Shown piece after piece: positions 1 through 7,700 of a stretch of 45,961 nt of DNA; position 1 is the first letter of the stretch; every line of letters begins with the position of its first letter. Source of the stretch: Nocardia brasiliensis IFM 10847. Its GTDB lineage: Bacteria > Actinomycetota > Actinomycetes > Mycobacteriales > Mycobacteriaceae. The stretch covers positions 1-45,961 of the forward strand of contig NZ_BAUA01000183.1 of the NCBI RefSeq assembly GCF_000710915.1. Reading direction: 5' to 3'. Below the pieces are notes generated by a model. The model had not been told where the DNA came from. It saw nothing but the letters and a program-made list of their open reading frames with translations, and made no database searches. A program made the position numbers and the translations under genes.

Positions 1-15
1 CCCGCGGACGCTGAA

Positions 16-1212
16 TCAGCGGCCGGGGCCAGGCAGTCCGAGGACCTCGGCGGCGATCGTCGCCGCCACCGTGTCGACGTCACGGTAGGCCCGCACCTGC
101 CGGGTCGAGGCCAGGTCGTTCAGCATCGACTGGGCGGCTTGCACCCTGATGCGGGCGGGAATCGGCTCCCACTCCGGTCGAAGCCGACGGAGCAGATGCA
201 CCCACTCGGCAATGTAGGCGCGCTGCGCCGCCTTCGCGCGCCTGCGGTCGGCCTCGGGCAGCTGCCGGGCCTCCGAGACGAGCGTCTGCATCAGATGTGG
301 GTTCTCGAAAACGAAAGCGCTGTAGCTCGCGAGTAGTCGTTCGAGCGCGTCACGCGGGCCGGCGGCCTGCGCCAGCGCCCGGTGCAGGTCGCGGCGCAGC
401 CATTCGTCCCCGCGCACGATCGCCGCGAGCAGGATATCGGCCTTGCCCGGAAAATGGTTGTAGACACTGGGACCCGCGATGCCGACGGCGGCGCCGATCT
501 CGTCCATCCGAACGCTCGCGAAACCGCGTGCCGCGAACAGCTTCGTCGCCTCGGTGAGAATCGCTTCCCGGCGGTCCAGCGCAGCGAGCGGCGTGGCGTC
601 ACGCTCGAGATCGCGAAGCTCGCCGAATACCGGCGGTGGGGCATGGACCACCGAGTCGACGAGTTCGCCGAGCAGTGTGCCGAATTCGGGCTCGGGCAGC
701 GAAAGGCTGTGAAACGAGACGCTGTTCGCGACCGCGAGCGCGGACCAGGCGAGCAGATCCGCGGCCGCCGGGGTCAGGTCGGGGCGGCGAGCGGCGATGA
801 GCCCGGCGAGGCGGGCACCGATGTGGCGCGCGGTGGCCCGGAATTCGGCTCGGTCGTCGACGGACAGGTGGCGCGCCTCGCGGCGCCACAGCACCCCGAC
901 ATCGCGGCGGGCGAGCATGGTCGCCGCGAGCGTGGCGCCGATCTCGTCCGGCTGTGCCGCCGCGGCGTCGACCGCCTCCGCGAACGCGGCCAGCGCCTCC
1001 CCCACCACGGTGGCCAGCAAGCTCTGTTTACCGCGGAAATGCCGGTACAGCGCGGAGGGGCCCATCGCCACGGCCGCGGCCACATCACCCATCCCGACAT
1101 CGGCATATCCGTTGCGACAGAACAGATCCGCGGCAGCGGCAACGATCAGTGCACGCCGGTTCGCCGGCCTGGTGCCACGGGCCGGACGGACCAGGTCCGG
1201 CCCGCTCACCAT
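16..1212 (-). CDS. Tandem TetR-family transcriptional regulator (two TetR units in one chain)
   Basis: This 398-aa protein holds two consecutive TetR units. The first helix-turn-helix is at about residues 17-65 (ending ALYRHFRGK) and the second at about 212-260 (ending VYNHFPGK), each followed by a helical ligand-binding half. That is about twice the usual TetR length of ~200 aa. I chose the ATG giving MVSGPDL because it lies 14 bp after the stop of the acyl-CoA ligase; an upstream in-frame start would run into that gene. It is the last gene of the six-gene operon and so probably regulates it, perhaps through the palindrome at 5716-5734. The inducer is probably a CoA thioester, but that is inference from its neighbours. 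Tandem TetR proteins are known in actinobacteria; which half binds DNA here cannot be told from sequence. Confidence 0.9.
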   Translation of the reverse strand: MVSGPDLVRPARGTRPANRRALIVAAAADLFCRNGYADVGMGDVAAAVAMGPSALYRHFRGKQSLLATVVGEALAAFAEAVDAAAAQPDEIGATLAATMLARRDVGVLWRREARHLSVDDRAEFRATARHIGARLAGLIAARRPDLTPAAADLLAWSALAVANSVSFHSLSLPEPEFGTLLGELVDSVVHAPPPVFGELRDLERDATPLAALDRREAILTEATKLFAARGFASVRMDEIGAAVGIAGPSVYNHFPGKADILLAAIVRGDEWLRRDLHRALAQAAGPRDALERLLASYSAFVFENPHLMQTLVSEARQLPEADRRRAKAAQRAYIAEWVHLLRRLRPEWEPIPARIRVQAAQSMLNDLASTRQVRAYRDVDTVAATIAAEVLGLPGPGR

Positions 1213-1226
1213 ACGATTTCGCTCCC

Positions 1227-2774
1227 TCAGGACACTTGACTCGCGTCCGGATCCCAATACTTCCTGCGCAGTTCGCGCTTGAGAATCTTACCGGCACCCG
1301 AGACCGGCAAAGCCTCGGCGAACTCTACCGTGCGTGGCGCCTTGTACCCGGCGATCAGCGATTTGCAGTGCGCGCGCAGCTCCTCTTCCGCCGCCTGCGC
1401 ACCGGGCAGCAGCACGACGACGGCGTGCACCCGTTCGCCCCACTCGTCGTCCGGCACACCGATCACCGCACACGAGGCGACGGCGGCGTGCGCGGCCAAG
1501 GCGTTCTCCACCTCGGCGGAGTAGACGTTCTCCCCACCGGTGATGATCATGTCCTTGAGCCGGTCCACGATGAAGACGTAGCCGTGCTCGTCCATCCGGC
1601 CGCCGTCGCCGGTGTGCATCCAGCCGCCCCGAACCGCGGCCGCGGTGTCCTCGGGCCGATTCCAGTAGCCGAGCATGACGTTGTCGCCGCGCACGACCAC
1701 CTCACCGACCTCGCCGCGCGGCACCTCGTTGTCGTCGGCATCGACGATGCGGACCTCGACGTGCGGCGTCGCCCGGCCCGCCGAGCGCCGCAGCACCGGG
1801 TCGTCGTGCTCGGCCGGTCCCAGCAGCGTCGCGACGGGGGCCAGCTCGGTCATGCCGTACGCCTGGGTGAACCCCGCCATCGGAAAGACCTTGCGGGCGC
1901 GGCCGAGTACCGCCTCCGAGATCGGCGAAGCGCCGTAGGTGACCGTGCGGACACCGCTGAGATCGAAATCCGCGACCGCCGGATCGTCGACCAGCAGCTG
2001 AATCATGGTCGGCACCAACAGCATATTGGTGACGCCGTGCGTACCGATCGCCTGCAACACGCCGCCCGGCGTGAACATCGGCACGAAGACGTGTGACGCG
2101 TTCACCAGATTGCCCGCGACCCACATGGCGATATCCGCGAGGTGGAACATCGGTGCCACGTGCAGCACCGTGCCGTACGGGGTGACGAAATCTCCCACGG
2201 CACAGCTGCCGAGCGCGGAGATGATCATGTTGTCGTGGCTGAGCATGACCCCCTTCGGGTGCCCGGTGGTGCCGCCGGTGTAGAAGACACCGGCCAGCTC
2301 GTCGCCGCCGGTTCTGGTGTCCGCGACGGGAGTGTGGTCGGCGACCAGTGTCTCGTAGTTCAGCGCGGTGTCGGGTGTCGGGCCGTCGCCGCAGAAGATC
2401 ACCGTCGCGAGGCCCGGAAACTCTTGCCGCAGTTGCGGAATCAGGGCAGCGAACGCGTCGTCGACGAGCAGCACCCTGGTATCGGATTCGCGCAGCGAGT
2501 AGACGATCTCCGCCGGGCTCCAGCGAATGTTCACCGGGTTGACCGCGGCGCCGAGCCAGGGCACCGCGTAAAGGTATTCGTAGTAGCGGTCGGAGTTCAG
2601 CGCGAGGATGCCGACCCGATCGCCGCGCCGGACACCGAGTTCGGCCAGTGCGCCCGCGAATCGCGCGATGCGATCGGCGGATTCGGCAACGGTGCGCACG
2701 CGGTCGCCGAAAACCGTGAGCACGCGATCCGGGTGCTGCTGCAGCGTGCGGTGCAGCGATTGGGTCAGATACAT
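1227..2774 (-). CDS. AMP-forming acyl-CoA ligase (FadD-like)
   Basis: A 515-aa member of the adenylate-forming (ANL) superfamily that activates a carboxylic acid to its CoA thioester with ATP. Visible motifs are the phosphate loop YTGGTTGHPKG at about 165-175, the AYGMTE adenine-site motif, the HTGD motif followed by DRLKDMIITGGENV near the hinge, and the C-terminal SGAGK with the catalytic lysine at about 496. The length fits a full-length enzyme. The start giving MYLTQSL lies 7 bp after the stop of the preceding SDR gene; longer in-frame starts would overlap that gene out of character with the rest of the operon. It supplies the CoA ester that the neighbouring hydratase, dehydrogenase and thiolase would process. 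The substrate (fatty acid, steroid side chain or aromatic acid) is not readable from sequence. Confidence 0.93.
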   Translation of the reverse strand: MYLTQSLHRTLQQHPDRVLTVFGDRVRTVAESADRIARFAGALAELGVRRGDRVGILALNSDRYYEYLYAVPWLGAAVNPVNIRWSPAEIVYSLRESDTRVLLVDDAFAALIPQLRQEFPGLATVIFCGDGPTPDTALNYETLVADHTPVADTRTGGDELAGVFYTGGTTGHPKGVMLSHDNMIISALGSCAVGDFVTPYGTVLHVAPMFHLADIAMWVAGNLVNASHVFVPMFTPGGVLQAIGTHGVTNMLLVPTMIQLLVDDPAVADFDLSGVRTVTYGASPISEAVLGRARKVFPMAGFTQAYGMTELAPVATLLGPAEHDDPVLRRSAGRATPHVEVRIVDADDNEVPRGEVGEVVVRGDNVMLGYWNRPEDTAAAVRGGWMHTGDGGRMDEHGYVFIVDRLKDMIITGGENVYSAEVENALAAHAAVASCAVIGVPDDEWGERVHAVVVLLPGAQAAEEELRAHCKSLIAGYKAPRTVEFAEALPVSGAGKILKRELRRKYWDPDASQVS

Positions 2775-2781
2775 CGTCGTC

Positions 2782-3612
2782 CTAGATGTTGAAGCCGCCG
2801 CCGCAGACCAGGGTCTGCCCGCTGACGTAATCCGATTCCGGAATGCAGAACAGGTAGACCGCACCCGCCGCCTCTTCCGGCGTCCCGCCGCGCCCGAGCG
2901 GCACCATCTGCTCCATCGCGGCGAGCAGGTTCGGATTGACGCCGACCTTGATCTCCTTGCCCGCCACGTCGATCGTGCCGCCGGTGCCCGCGGGCGCCTC
3001 GGTGAGCCGGGTCTTGATCAGGCCGAACGCGACCGCGTTCACGGTCACGTTGTAGCGGCCCCATTCTTTGGACAGGGCCTTGGTGAGACCGATGATCCCG
3101 GCCTTGCCCGAGGAGTAGTTCGCCTGTCCCGCATTGCCGCCCGTGCCGGCCAGCGAGGAAATATTGACCACCTTGCGGCACGGCACCGGCTCGCCCGCCT
3201 CCTTGGCCCGCTTCGCGGCCGCGGCGATCACCGGCTGCGCGGCCCGCAGGATTCGGAACGGGGCCTTGAGATGCACGTCGAGGATGGCGTCCCACTGCTC
3301 GTCGGTCATCTTCTGGATCACCGAATCCCAGGTGTAGCCGGCATTGTTGACGATGATGTCCAGCCCGCCGAACGCGTCCACCGCGGTCTGCACGAACCGC
3401 TCGGCGAAGCCCTCCTCGGTGACACTGCCGATGCACGAAACCGCCTGTCCGCCTGCGGCTTCGATGGCCGCGAGGGTTTGCTTCGCCGGTTCCGGATCGA
3501 GGTCGTTCACTACCACCCGCGCGCCCTCGCGCGCGAGCTTCAGCGCGATCTCCCGGCCGATCCCGCGGCCGGAGCCGGACACAATGGCGACCTTGCCATC
3601 CAGAGTTCCCAT
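2782..3612 (-). CDS. Short-chain dehydrogenase/reductase (FabG/3-hydroxyacyl-CoA dehydrogenase type)
   Basis: A 276-aa classical SDR with cofactor motif SGSGRGIG at residues 12-19, NNAG at 89-92 and a Ser153/Tyr166/Lys170 catalytic set. The ND dipeptide near residue 36, after the second strand, points to an NAD-type pocket. Between the fifth and sixth elements it carries a longer loop (around KRAKEAGEPVP), seen in actinobacterial SDRs of steroid and fatty-acyl degradation. The ATG at 3612 has AAAGGA ten bases upstream; a TTG three codons earlier is less likely. In the operon it would oxidise the 3-hydroxyacyl-CoA made by the MaoC pair before thiolase cleavage. The family assignment is firm; the substrate is inference. 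Confidence 0.92.
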   Translation of the reverse strand: MGTLDGKVAIVSGSGRGIGREIALKLAREGARVVVNDLDPEPAKQTLAAIEAAGGQAVSCIGSVTEEGFAERFVQTAVDAFGGLDIIVNNAGYTWDSVIQKMTDEQWDAILDVHLKAPFRILRAAQPVIAAAAKRAKEAGEPVPCRKVVNISSLAGTGGNAGQANYSSGKAGIIGLTKALSKEWGRYNVTVNAVAFGLIKTRLTEAPAGTGGTIDVAGKEIKVGVNPNLLAAMEQMVPLGRGGTPEEAAGAVYLFCIPESDYVSGQTLVCGGGFNI

Positions 3613-3627
3613 GTGCTGCAAATCCTT

Positions 3628-4038
3628 TCAGAGTGCGACGACGGCGTCGCCGAGGAGGGTGACAGTGCCGTCGGCGAGCACGACGGCCAGTTCCAGGGTG
3701 GCGCGGCGCTCGCCGTCCACCTCATCGATCGCGACGACCTTGCCGGTCGCGGTCGGCTGGGCGTGCACCGGCGTGATCGCGGCGAAACGCACGCGATACG
3801 CGCGGATCGCCCGCGGGCCGAACCGATCCGAGACCAGCCTGCCCAGATAGGCCATCGACAACATGCCGTGCGCGAACACGTCGTCGAGCCCGGCTGACTT
3901 CGCCACGTCGAGGTCGATGTGGATCGGATTGTGATCGCCGGAGGCACCGGCGAACAGCGCCAACGTGGTTCGGGTGATCGGCGCGAGGCGCAGCGGCGGC
4001 AACTCGGTGCCGACTTCGATGGATGCGAGGCCGGTCAT
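3628..4038 (-). CDS. MaoC-like enoyl-CoA hydratase, catalytic (HadB-like) subunit
   Basis: A 136-aa single hot-dog domain with the hydratase-2 motif: Asp35 in SGDHNP and His40 in PIHID, followed by AHGM. These are the catalytic Asp/His of R-specific enoyl-CoA hydratases and dehydratases. It overlaps the preceding MaoC-type gene by 4 bp (ATGA), so translation is coupled and the two proteins probably form a heterodimer like HadAB of mycobacteria or the steroid-side-chain hydratases. It would hydrate the 2-enoyl-CoA intermediate in the pathway built by this operon. The role in this particular pathway is inferred from context. Confidence 0.92.
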   Translation of the reverse strand: MTGLASIEVGTELPPLRLAPITRTTLALFAGASGDHNPIHIDLDVAKSAGLDDVFAHGMLSMAYLGRLVSDRFGPRAIRAYRVRFAAITPVHAQPTATGKVVAIDEVDGERRATLELAVVLADGTVTLLGDAVVAL

Positions 4039-4496
4039 GCCGCGGTGACCTCCGGATTGCGTACGACGATCACGGATTTCAGCTCGGCGATCAGGGCGCC
4101 GTCGGCTCGCGTCACGGTGGAGGTCTTCTCGATGAACTCCAGTGCGCCGCCCTTCTTGCTGTACACGTTGCCGATGGTCGGCGTGGCGGTCAGCACGTCG
4201 CCCGCCACCGCGGTGCCGTAATAGACGAACGACTGCTCGCCGTGCAGCACCCGGCGCAGATCGACGCCGAGATCGCCGAGCCAGCCGAACGAATCCGGGC
4301 TGTCCAGCTCGATGCCGAACAGAAAGGTCGGGGGCACCGGCAGATTCGGATAGCCCGCCGCCTGCGCGGCGGCAAGATCGGTGTAGATCGGATCGGTCTC
4401 GCCGATCGCCTTGGCGAAGAAGCGCAGCCGCCCCGCCTCCACCGTCAGGGTGCTCGGCGGCAACTGCTTGCCGATCACGGTCGGGTCTACGGGCAT
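4035..4496 (-). CDS. MaoC-like dehydratase, FAS1-type N-terminal (HadA/C-like) subunit
   Basis: A 153-aa hot-dog protein resembling the non-catalytic partner of two-subunit MaoC hydratases. The region RFFAKAIGETDPIYTD sits where the catalytic subunit has SGDHNPIHID, but the catalytic His is replaced (IYTD), as in HadA/HadC. PTFLFG follows. It starts 4 bp after the thiolase stop and overlaps the catalytic subunit by 4 bp. The expected role is to form the acyl-chain tunnel of a heterodimeric hydratase. In this family the partner with the intact Asp/His does the chemistry, and that partner is the next gene. Confidence 0.9.
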   Translation of the reverse strand: MPVDPTVIGKQLPPSTLTVEAGRLRFFAKAIGETDPIYTDLAAAQAAGYPNLPVPPTFLFGIELDSPDSFGWLGDLGVDLRRVLHGEQSFVYYGTAVAGDVLTATPTIGNVYSKKGGALEFIEKTSTVTRADGALIAELKSVIVVRNPEVTAA

Positions 4497-4500
4497 GGGC

Positions 4501-5688
4501 TCAACTCACCTTCTCGTACAGGGTCACCACGGCCGCGCCGCCGAGGCCGATGTTGTGTTGCAGCGCGATTTTCAGGTCGTCGGCGACCTGACGGCCTTCG
4601 GCCTCGCCGCGCAATTGCCAGACCAGCTCGGCGCATTGCGCGAGTCCGGTCGCACCGAGCGGATGCCCCTTGGAGAGCAGGCCACCCGAGGGATTGGTGA
4701 CCACCCGTCCGCCGTAGGTGTTGTCACCGTCGTTGACGAACTTCTCCGCGGTCCCCTCCGGCGTGAGACCGAGCGCCTCGTAGGTGAGCAACTCGTTGGC
4801 GGTGAAGCAGTCGTGCAGTTCGACCACCCGGATATCGGTCGGCGCGACACCGGAGGCTTCGTAAACCTGGTGTGCCGCAGCCTTGGTCATGTCGTAGCCG
4901 ACGATCTTCGTCATGTCCTTCTGCTCGAAAGTGGACGGGAAATCGGTGGTCATCGCCTGCGCCCGGATCACGACCGAGCGATCGATGCCGTTGGCTGCGG
5001 CGAACTCTTCGCTGACGAGCACCGCCGCGGCGGCGCCACAGGTGGGCGGGCAGCACTGCAAACGGGTCAGTGGACCGTAGATGTGCGGGGAGGCGAGCAC
5101 TTCACCGACCGTCAGCGGGTCGCGGAAGACCGCGAACGGATTGTTCGCCGCATGCCTGCGCGATTTCACCGAGATCTTCGCGAAAGTCTCCGGCGCGGTG
5201 CCGTAGCGCTCGGCGTAGGTCCGCCCCGCACCGCCGAACATCTGTGCGGCGAAAGGAGATTCGTCGCGTTCCTGGATCTCGTCCATCACCTCGTCGAAGC
5301 GGGCGAACGGACTCGGCCGGTCGGCGTAGCCACGCGCGAGCGCACCGCGCTGCATCTGTTCGAAACCGACCGCCAGCACCGCCTCCGCCGCGCCGGACTC
5401 GACCGCCTGGCGCGCGAGGAACAACGCCGACGAGCCCGTCGAGCAGTTGTTGTTGACGTTGATCACCGGGATACCGGTCTGGCCGAGGCCGTAGATCACC
5501 GCCTGCCCGCAGGTCGAATCACCGTAGACATAGCCGGCGTAGGCCTGCTGGATACGGGAGTAGTCGAGGTCGGCGTCGAGCAGTGCGGCCCGCGCCGCCC
5601 TGGTGCCCATGACGTCGTAGGTCTCGCTGCGGCTCGGGGTGGTGAACGGGATCATTCCCACGCCCGCCACGACTGCACGTCTGCTCAT
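4501..5688 (-). CDS. Thiolase-like lipid-transfer protein (SCP-x type)
   Basis: A 395-aa thiolase-fold protein of the SCP-x/lipid-transfer group. Nucleophile Cys82 lies in NNNCSTGSS. The His292/Cys294 pair is in ELHDCFTANE and His342 in GHPLGATG, so the catalytic set is complete. This group cleaves 3-ketoacyl-CoA, often with branched or steroid side chains, or acts as a retro-aldolase partner. The ATG at 5688 gives the conserved SRRAVVAGVGM start; earlier in-frame codons would run through the operator. First gene of the operon; the next gene follows after 4 bp. Steroid or branched-lipid catabolism is the likely context but is inference. Confidence 0.92.
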   Translation of the reverse strand: MSRRAVVAGVGMIPFTTPSRSETYDVMGTRAARAALLDADLDYSRIQQAYAGYVYGDSTCGQAVIYGLGQTGIPVINVNNNCSTGSSALFLARQAVESGAAEAVLAVGFEQMQRGALARGYADRPSPFARFDEVMDEIQERDESPFAAQMFGGAGRTYAERYGTAPETFAKISVKSRRHAANNPFAVFRDPLTVGEVLASPHIYGPLTRLQCCPPTCGAAAAVLVSEEFAAANGIDRSVVIRAQAMTTDFPSTFEQKDMTKIVGYDMTKAAAHQVYEASGVAPTDIRVVELHDCFTANELLTYEALGLTPEGTAEKFVNDGDNTYGGRVVTNPSGGLLSKGHPLGATGLAQCAELVWQLRGEAEGRQVADDLKIALQHNIGLGGAAVVTLYEKVS

Positions 5689-5715
5689 GTCTGTCCCATC
5701 AACATTGACTAGCGA

Positions 5716-5734
5716 CTGTTCACTTATTGAACAG
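5716..5734. promoter_or_regulatory. Palindromic operator candidate for the thiolase operon
   Basis: A perfect 7+7 bp inverted repeat with a 5-base centre, CTGTTCActtatTGAACAG, lies 28 bp upstream of the thiolase start. Size and position fit a TetR-type operator between the promoter elements of the minus-strand operon. A second copy of TTCACTTA occurs at 5804-5811 and a smaller palindrome (AGGTC/GACCT) at 5773-5785. The operon's own tandem TetR protein is the obvious candidate to bind. Confidence 0.6.
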
Positions 5735-5838
5735 CACAATGCGATGAGCATCACGAGAATCACGAAAGTTCCAGGTCAGCGACCTAAAATACACTATCGA
5801 TGATTCACTTAGTTCGAAAGCCGGCCCCAGGAACGGCT

Positions 5839-5875
5839 CGAGCCCCCGCATCTCCTGGGGAGTTGCGGGGGCTCG
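5839..5875 (-). terminator. Perfect 12-bp hairpin, terminator of the 55-codon gene
   Basis: The arms CGAGCCCCCGCA (5839-5850) and TGCGGGGGCTCG (5864-5875) pair perfectly around a 13-base loop. It begins 16 bases after the stop of the small minus-strand gene and precedes the thiolase operon promoter, so it insulates the two units. There is no T-run, as is common in high-GC actinobacteria. Confidence 0.75.
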
Positions 5876-5891
5876 CGCGTCATGTCCGGCG

Positions 5892-6059
5892 TCAGGCGTG
5901 CGGCGGAGCGACCTCCCCGACAACAGAACCGGAGCCGTCCTCGGCCCTACTGAACACCGGCTGATGATGTACTTCACTGCTCTCGGCAGGCTTATACACC
6001 TGAATGGGAATGGTGTCGTGGCTGAACAGCCCCGACCCTTGCCCGCTTTCCTGACTCAT
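5892..6059 (-). CDS. Hypothetical 55-aa protein with strong ribosome binding site
   Basis: A 55-aa reading frame starting MSQESGQGSG and ending GEVAPPHA. I do not recognise it. Support comes from the signals: GGAGGAGG stands 9 bases before the ATG, codon usage is plausible, and a perfect 12-bp hairpin follows the stop. It has no cysteine, no signal peptide and no hydrophobic segment. The chain is Gly/Ser-rich at the N-terminus, has a central IPIQVYKPAE stretch and an acidic C-terminal third. It is divergent from the desaturase gene across 330 bp. It could be a small regulatory or binding protein, or a peptide precursor, but no maturation enzyme is recognisable nearby. Confidence 0.65.
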   Translation of the reverse strand: MSQESGQGSGLFSHDTIPIQVYKPAESSEVHHQPVFSRAEDGSGSVVGEVAPPHA

Positions 6060-6389
6060 TCGTCGAGCCTCCTCCGATCGGCCGCCAATAGCCGATCCCC
6101 TCTATTCAACCCTCTCTGCGCCCAGAACCTCGCATGATCCCCACCGTGGTGTCGAAATTCCCCTGCCGGAACGCGTGATTCGCGGCCGCCACGTGCCGTT
6201 TGTCTCGCATCCGCCTGCTGTTGCGCCTACCGTCGCCCCAGCGGTGGTAGCGTCGAGGTAGGAATTATCGACGTCGGCTCTCAATCTCCGACCATCCCAG
6301 CTCGAGTTCCGAGCAACGCCGATCGAGACGCGCATCGGCGGCCGGTCCGGCGTCCCCTGCGCTGGGCGGCGATCAGCCGAGAAGGACCT
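6060..6389. other. Divergent intergenic region between the 55-codon gene and the desaturase
   Basis: 330 bp without a convincing gene. It must contain the promoters of both flanking genes. TAGCGT at 6248-6253 is a possible -10 box for the rightward desaturase mRNA, which would then have a leader of about 130 bases. No clear -35 partner, palindrome or riboswitch fold was seen. Confidence 0.3.
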
Positions 6390-7700
6390 ATGGCCATCAC
6401 CGATATTGCCGTGTATTCGCATCTGAGCAAGGAGGACATCGAGTCGCTCGGCGCCGAGCTCGACGCGATCCACCGGGACACCAGCGAATCGCTCGGTGGC
6501 CGCGACGCGGCCTATATCCGGCGCACCATCCGCTTCCAGCGGGCCCTGGACATCGCGGCCCGCCTGCTGATCGCGGTAAACCGTAACCGGACGACGTGGT
6601 TGCTCGGCACGGTGTCGCTGGCCGCCGCCAAGAGCATCGAGAACATGGAAATCGGCCACAATGTCTCACACGGCCAATGGGATTGGATGAACGATCCGGA
6701 AATCCATTCCACCAGTTGGGAATGGGACATGGTCGGGCTGTCCGCCCAGTGGAAGTACTCACACAACTTCCGCCATCACGTCTACACCAACGTCATCGAC
6801 ATGGACGACGACATCGGTTTCGGCGTGATGCGGGTGACCAGGGACCAGGAGTGGAAGCGCGAGCATCTGTTGCAGCCGCTGCAGAATCTGATCCTGGCCA
6901 CCACTTTCGAATGGGGCATCGGCCTGCACGGCCTGTACGCCGATCGCGACCGCGTCGAGACCAAGGCCGAGAAGTCCGCGCTGACAAAGGCTTTCCTGCG
7001 CAAAGTCGGACGCCAGGCGGTCAAGGACTACGTACTGTTTCCCGCGTTGAGCGCAAAGCGCTGGCGGCGTGCGCTCACCGCGAACATCGCCGCCAATGTC
7101 CTGCGCAACGCCTGGGCCTACGTGGTGATCTTCTGCGGGCATTTCCCGGACGGCGCGGAGAAATTCACGCCCGCGGCGCTGACCGATGAGACCAGATCCG
7201 AATGGTATCTGCGGCAGATGCTGGGCACCGCGAACTTCGATGCGGGACCGATGCTCGCCTTCGCCAGCGGAAACCTCTGCTATCAGATCGAACACCATCT
7301 GTTCCCCGATCTGCCTAGCAACCGCTACGCCGAGGTCGCCACCCGGGTTCGCGCTCTCTGCGACAAGTACGACCTGCCTTACACCAGCGGCTCGTTGCTG
7401 CGGCAGTATCTGCTCACCATGCGCACCATTCACAAGCTCGCGGTGCCGGACCGCTGGCTGATCGCCACCTCCGATGATGCGCCGGAAACCGCGTCCGAGA
7501 AGAAGTTTCAGACCGGCGCCGCGCTGGCGGTGGCCGAACTCTCCGATGCGACAACGGGTTTGCGCACCGCGCTGCACAACGCGCGCCTGCGCCTCGAACT
7601 CGAAGCGGGCGTCGAGGGCAATGGCCTGCGCCGGGCCGCGGCCAGGATCAGGTCCAATATCTCCGGTTCGCTGCGCAGGCCGGTCGCCGACGCCGGATGA
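6390..7700 (+). CDS. desA3: Membrane acyl-CoA/fatty-acid delta-9 desaturase, DesA3-like
   Basis: A 436-aa integral-membrane di-iron desaturase. The three histidine clusters are His90/His94 (GHNVSHG), His125/His129/His130 (HNFRHH) and Gln299 with His302/His303 (QIEHH). From memory the chain aligns with mycobacterial DesA3 (stearoyl-CoA desaturase making oleate) nearly end to end, including the MAIT start, ENMEIGHNV, WDWMNDPEIHS and IFCGHFPDGAEKF stretches. GAAGGA precedes the ATG. Mycobacterial DesA3 depends on a separate oxidoreductase; none is encoded in this window, so electrons must come from elsewhere. Its stop directly abuts the stop of the convergent glpK1, with no intergenic base, so the two transcripts must overlap at their 3' ends. 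Confidence 0.92.
   Translation: MAITDIAVYSHLSKEDIESLGAELDAIHRDTSESLGGRDAAYIRRTIRFQRALDIAARLLIAVNRNRTTWLLGTVSLAAAKSIENMEIGHNVSHGQWDWMNDPEIHSTSWEWDMVGLSAQWKYSHNFRHHVYTNVIDMDDDIGFGVMRVTRDQEWKREHLLQPLQNLILATTFEWGIGLHGLYADRDRVETKAEKSALTKAFLRKVGRQAVKDYVLFPALSAKRWRRALTANIAANVLRNAWAYVVIFCGHFPDGAEKFTPAALTDETRSEWYLRQMLGTANFDAGPMLAFASGNLCYQIEHHLFPDLPSNRYAEVATRVRALCDKYDLPYTSGSLLRQYLLTMRTIHKLAVPDRWLIATSDDAPETASEKKFQTGAALAVAELSDATTGLRTALHNARLRLELEAGVEGNGLRRAAARIRSNISGSLRRPVADAG

Noticed and set aside
382..1239. 285-codon plus-strand frame antisense to the tandem TetR gene
   Set aside because: It mirrors the high-GC minus-strand gene; composition is Arg/Gly-rich without any motif, while the minus strand has two clear TetR domains.
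5720..5977. 85-codon minus-strand frame across the thiolase promoter
   Set aside because: It runs through the operator and the perfect hairpin and overlaps the better-supported 55-codon gene in another frame.
6102..6659. 185-codon minus-strand frame over the desaturase start
   Set aside because: Overlaps the conserved N-terminus of the desaturase; no ribosome binding site and no recognisable domain.
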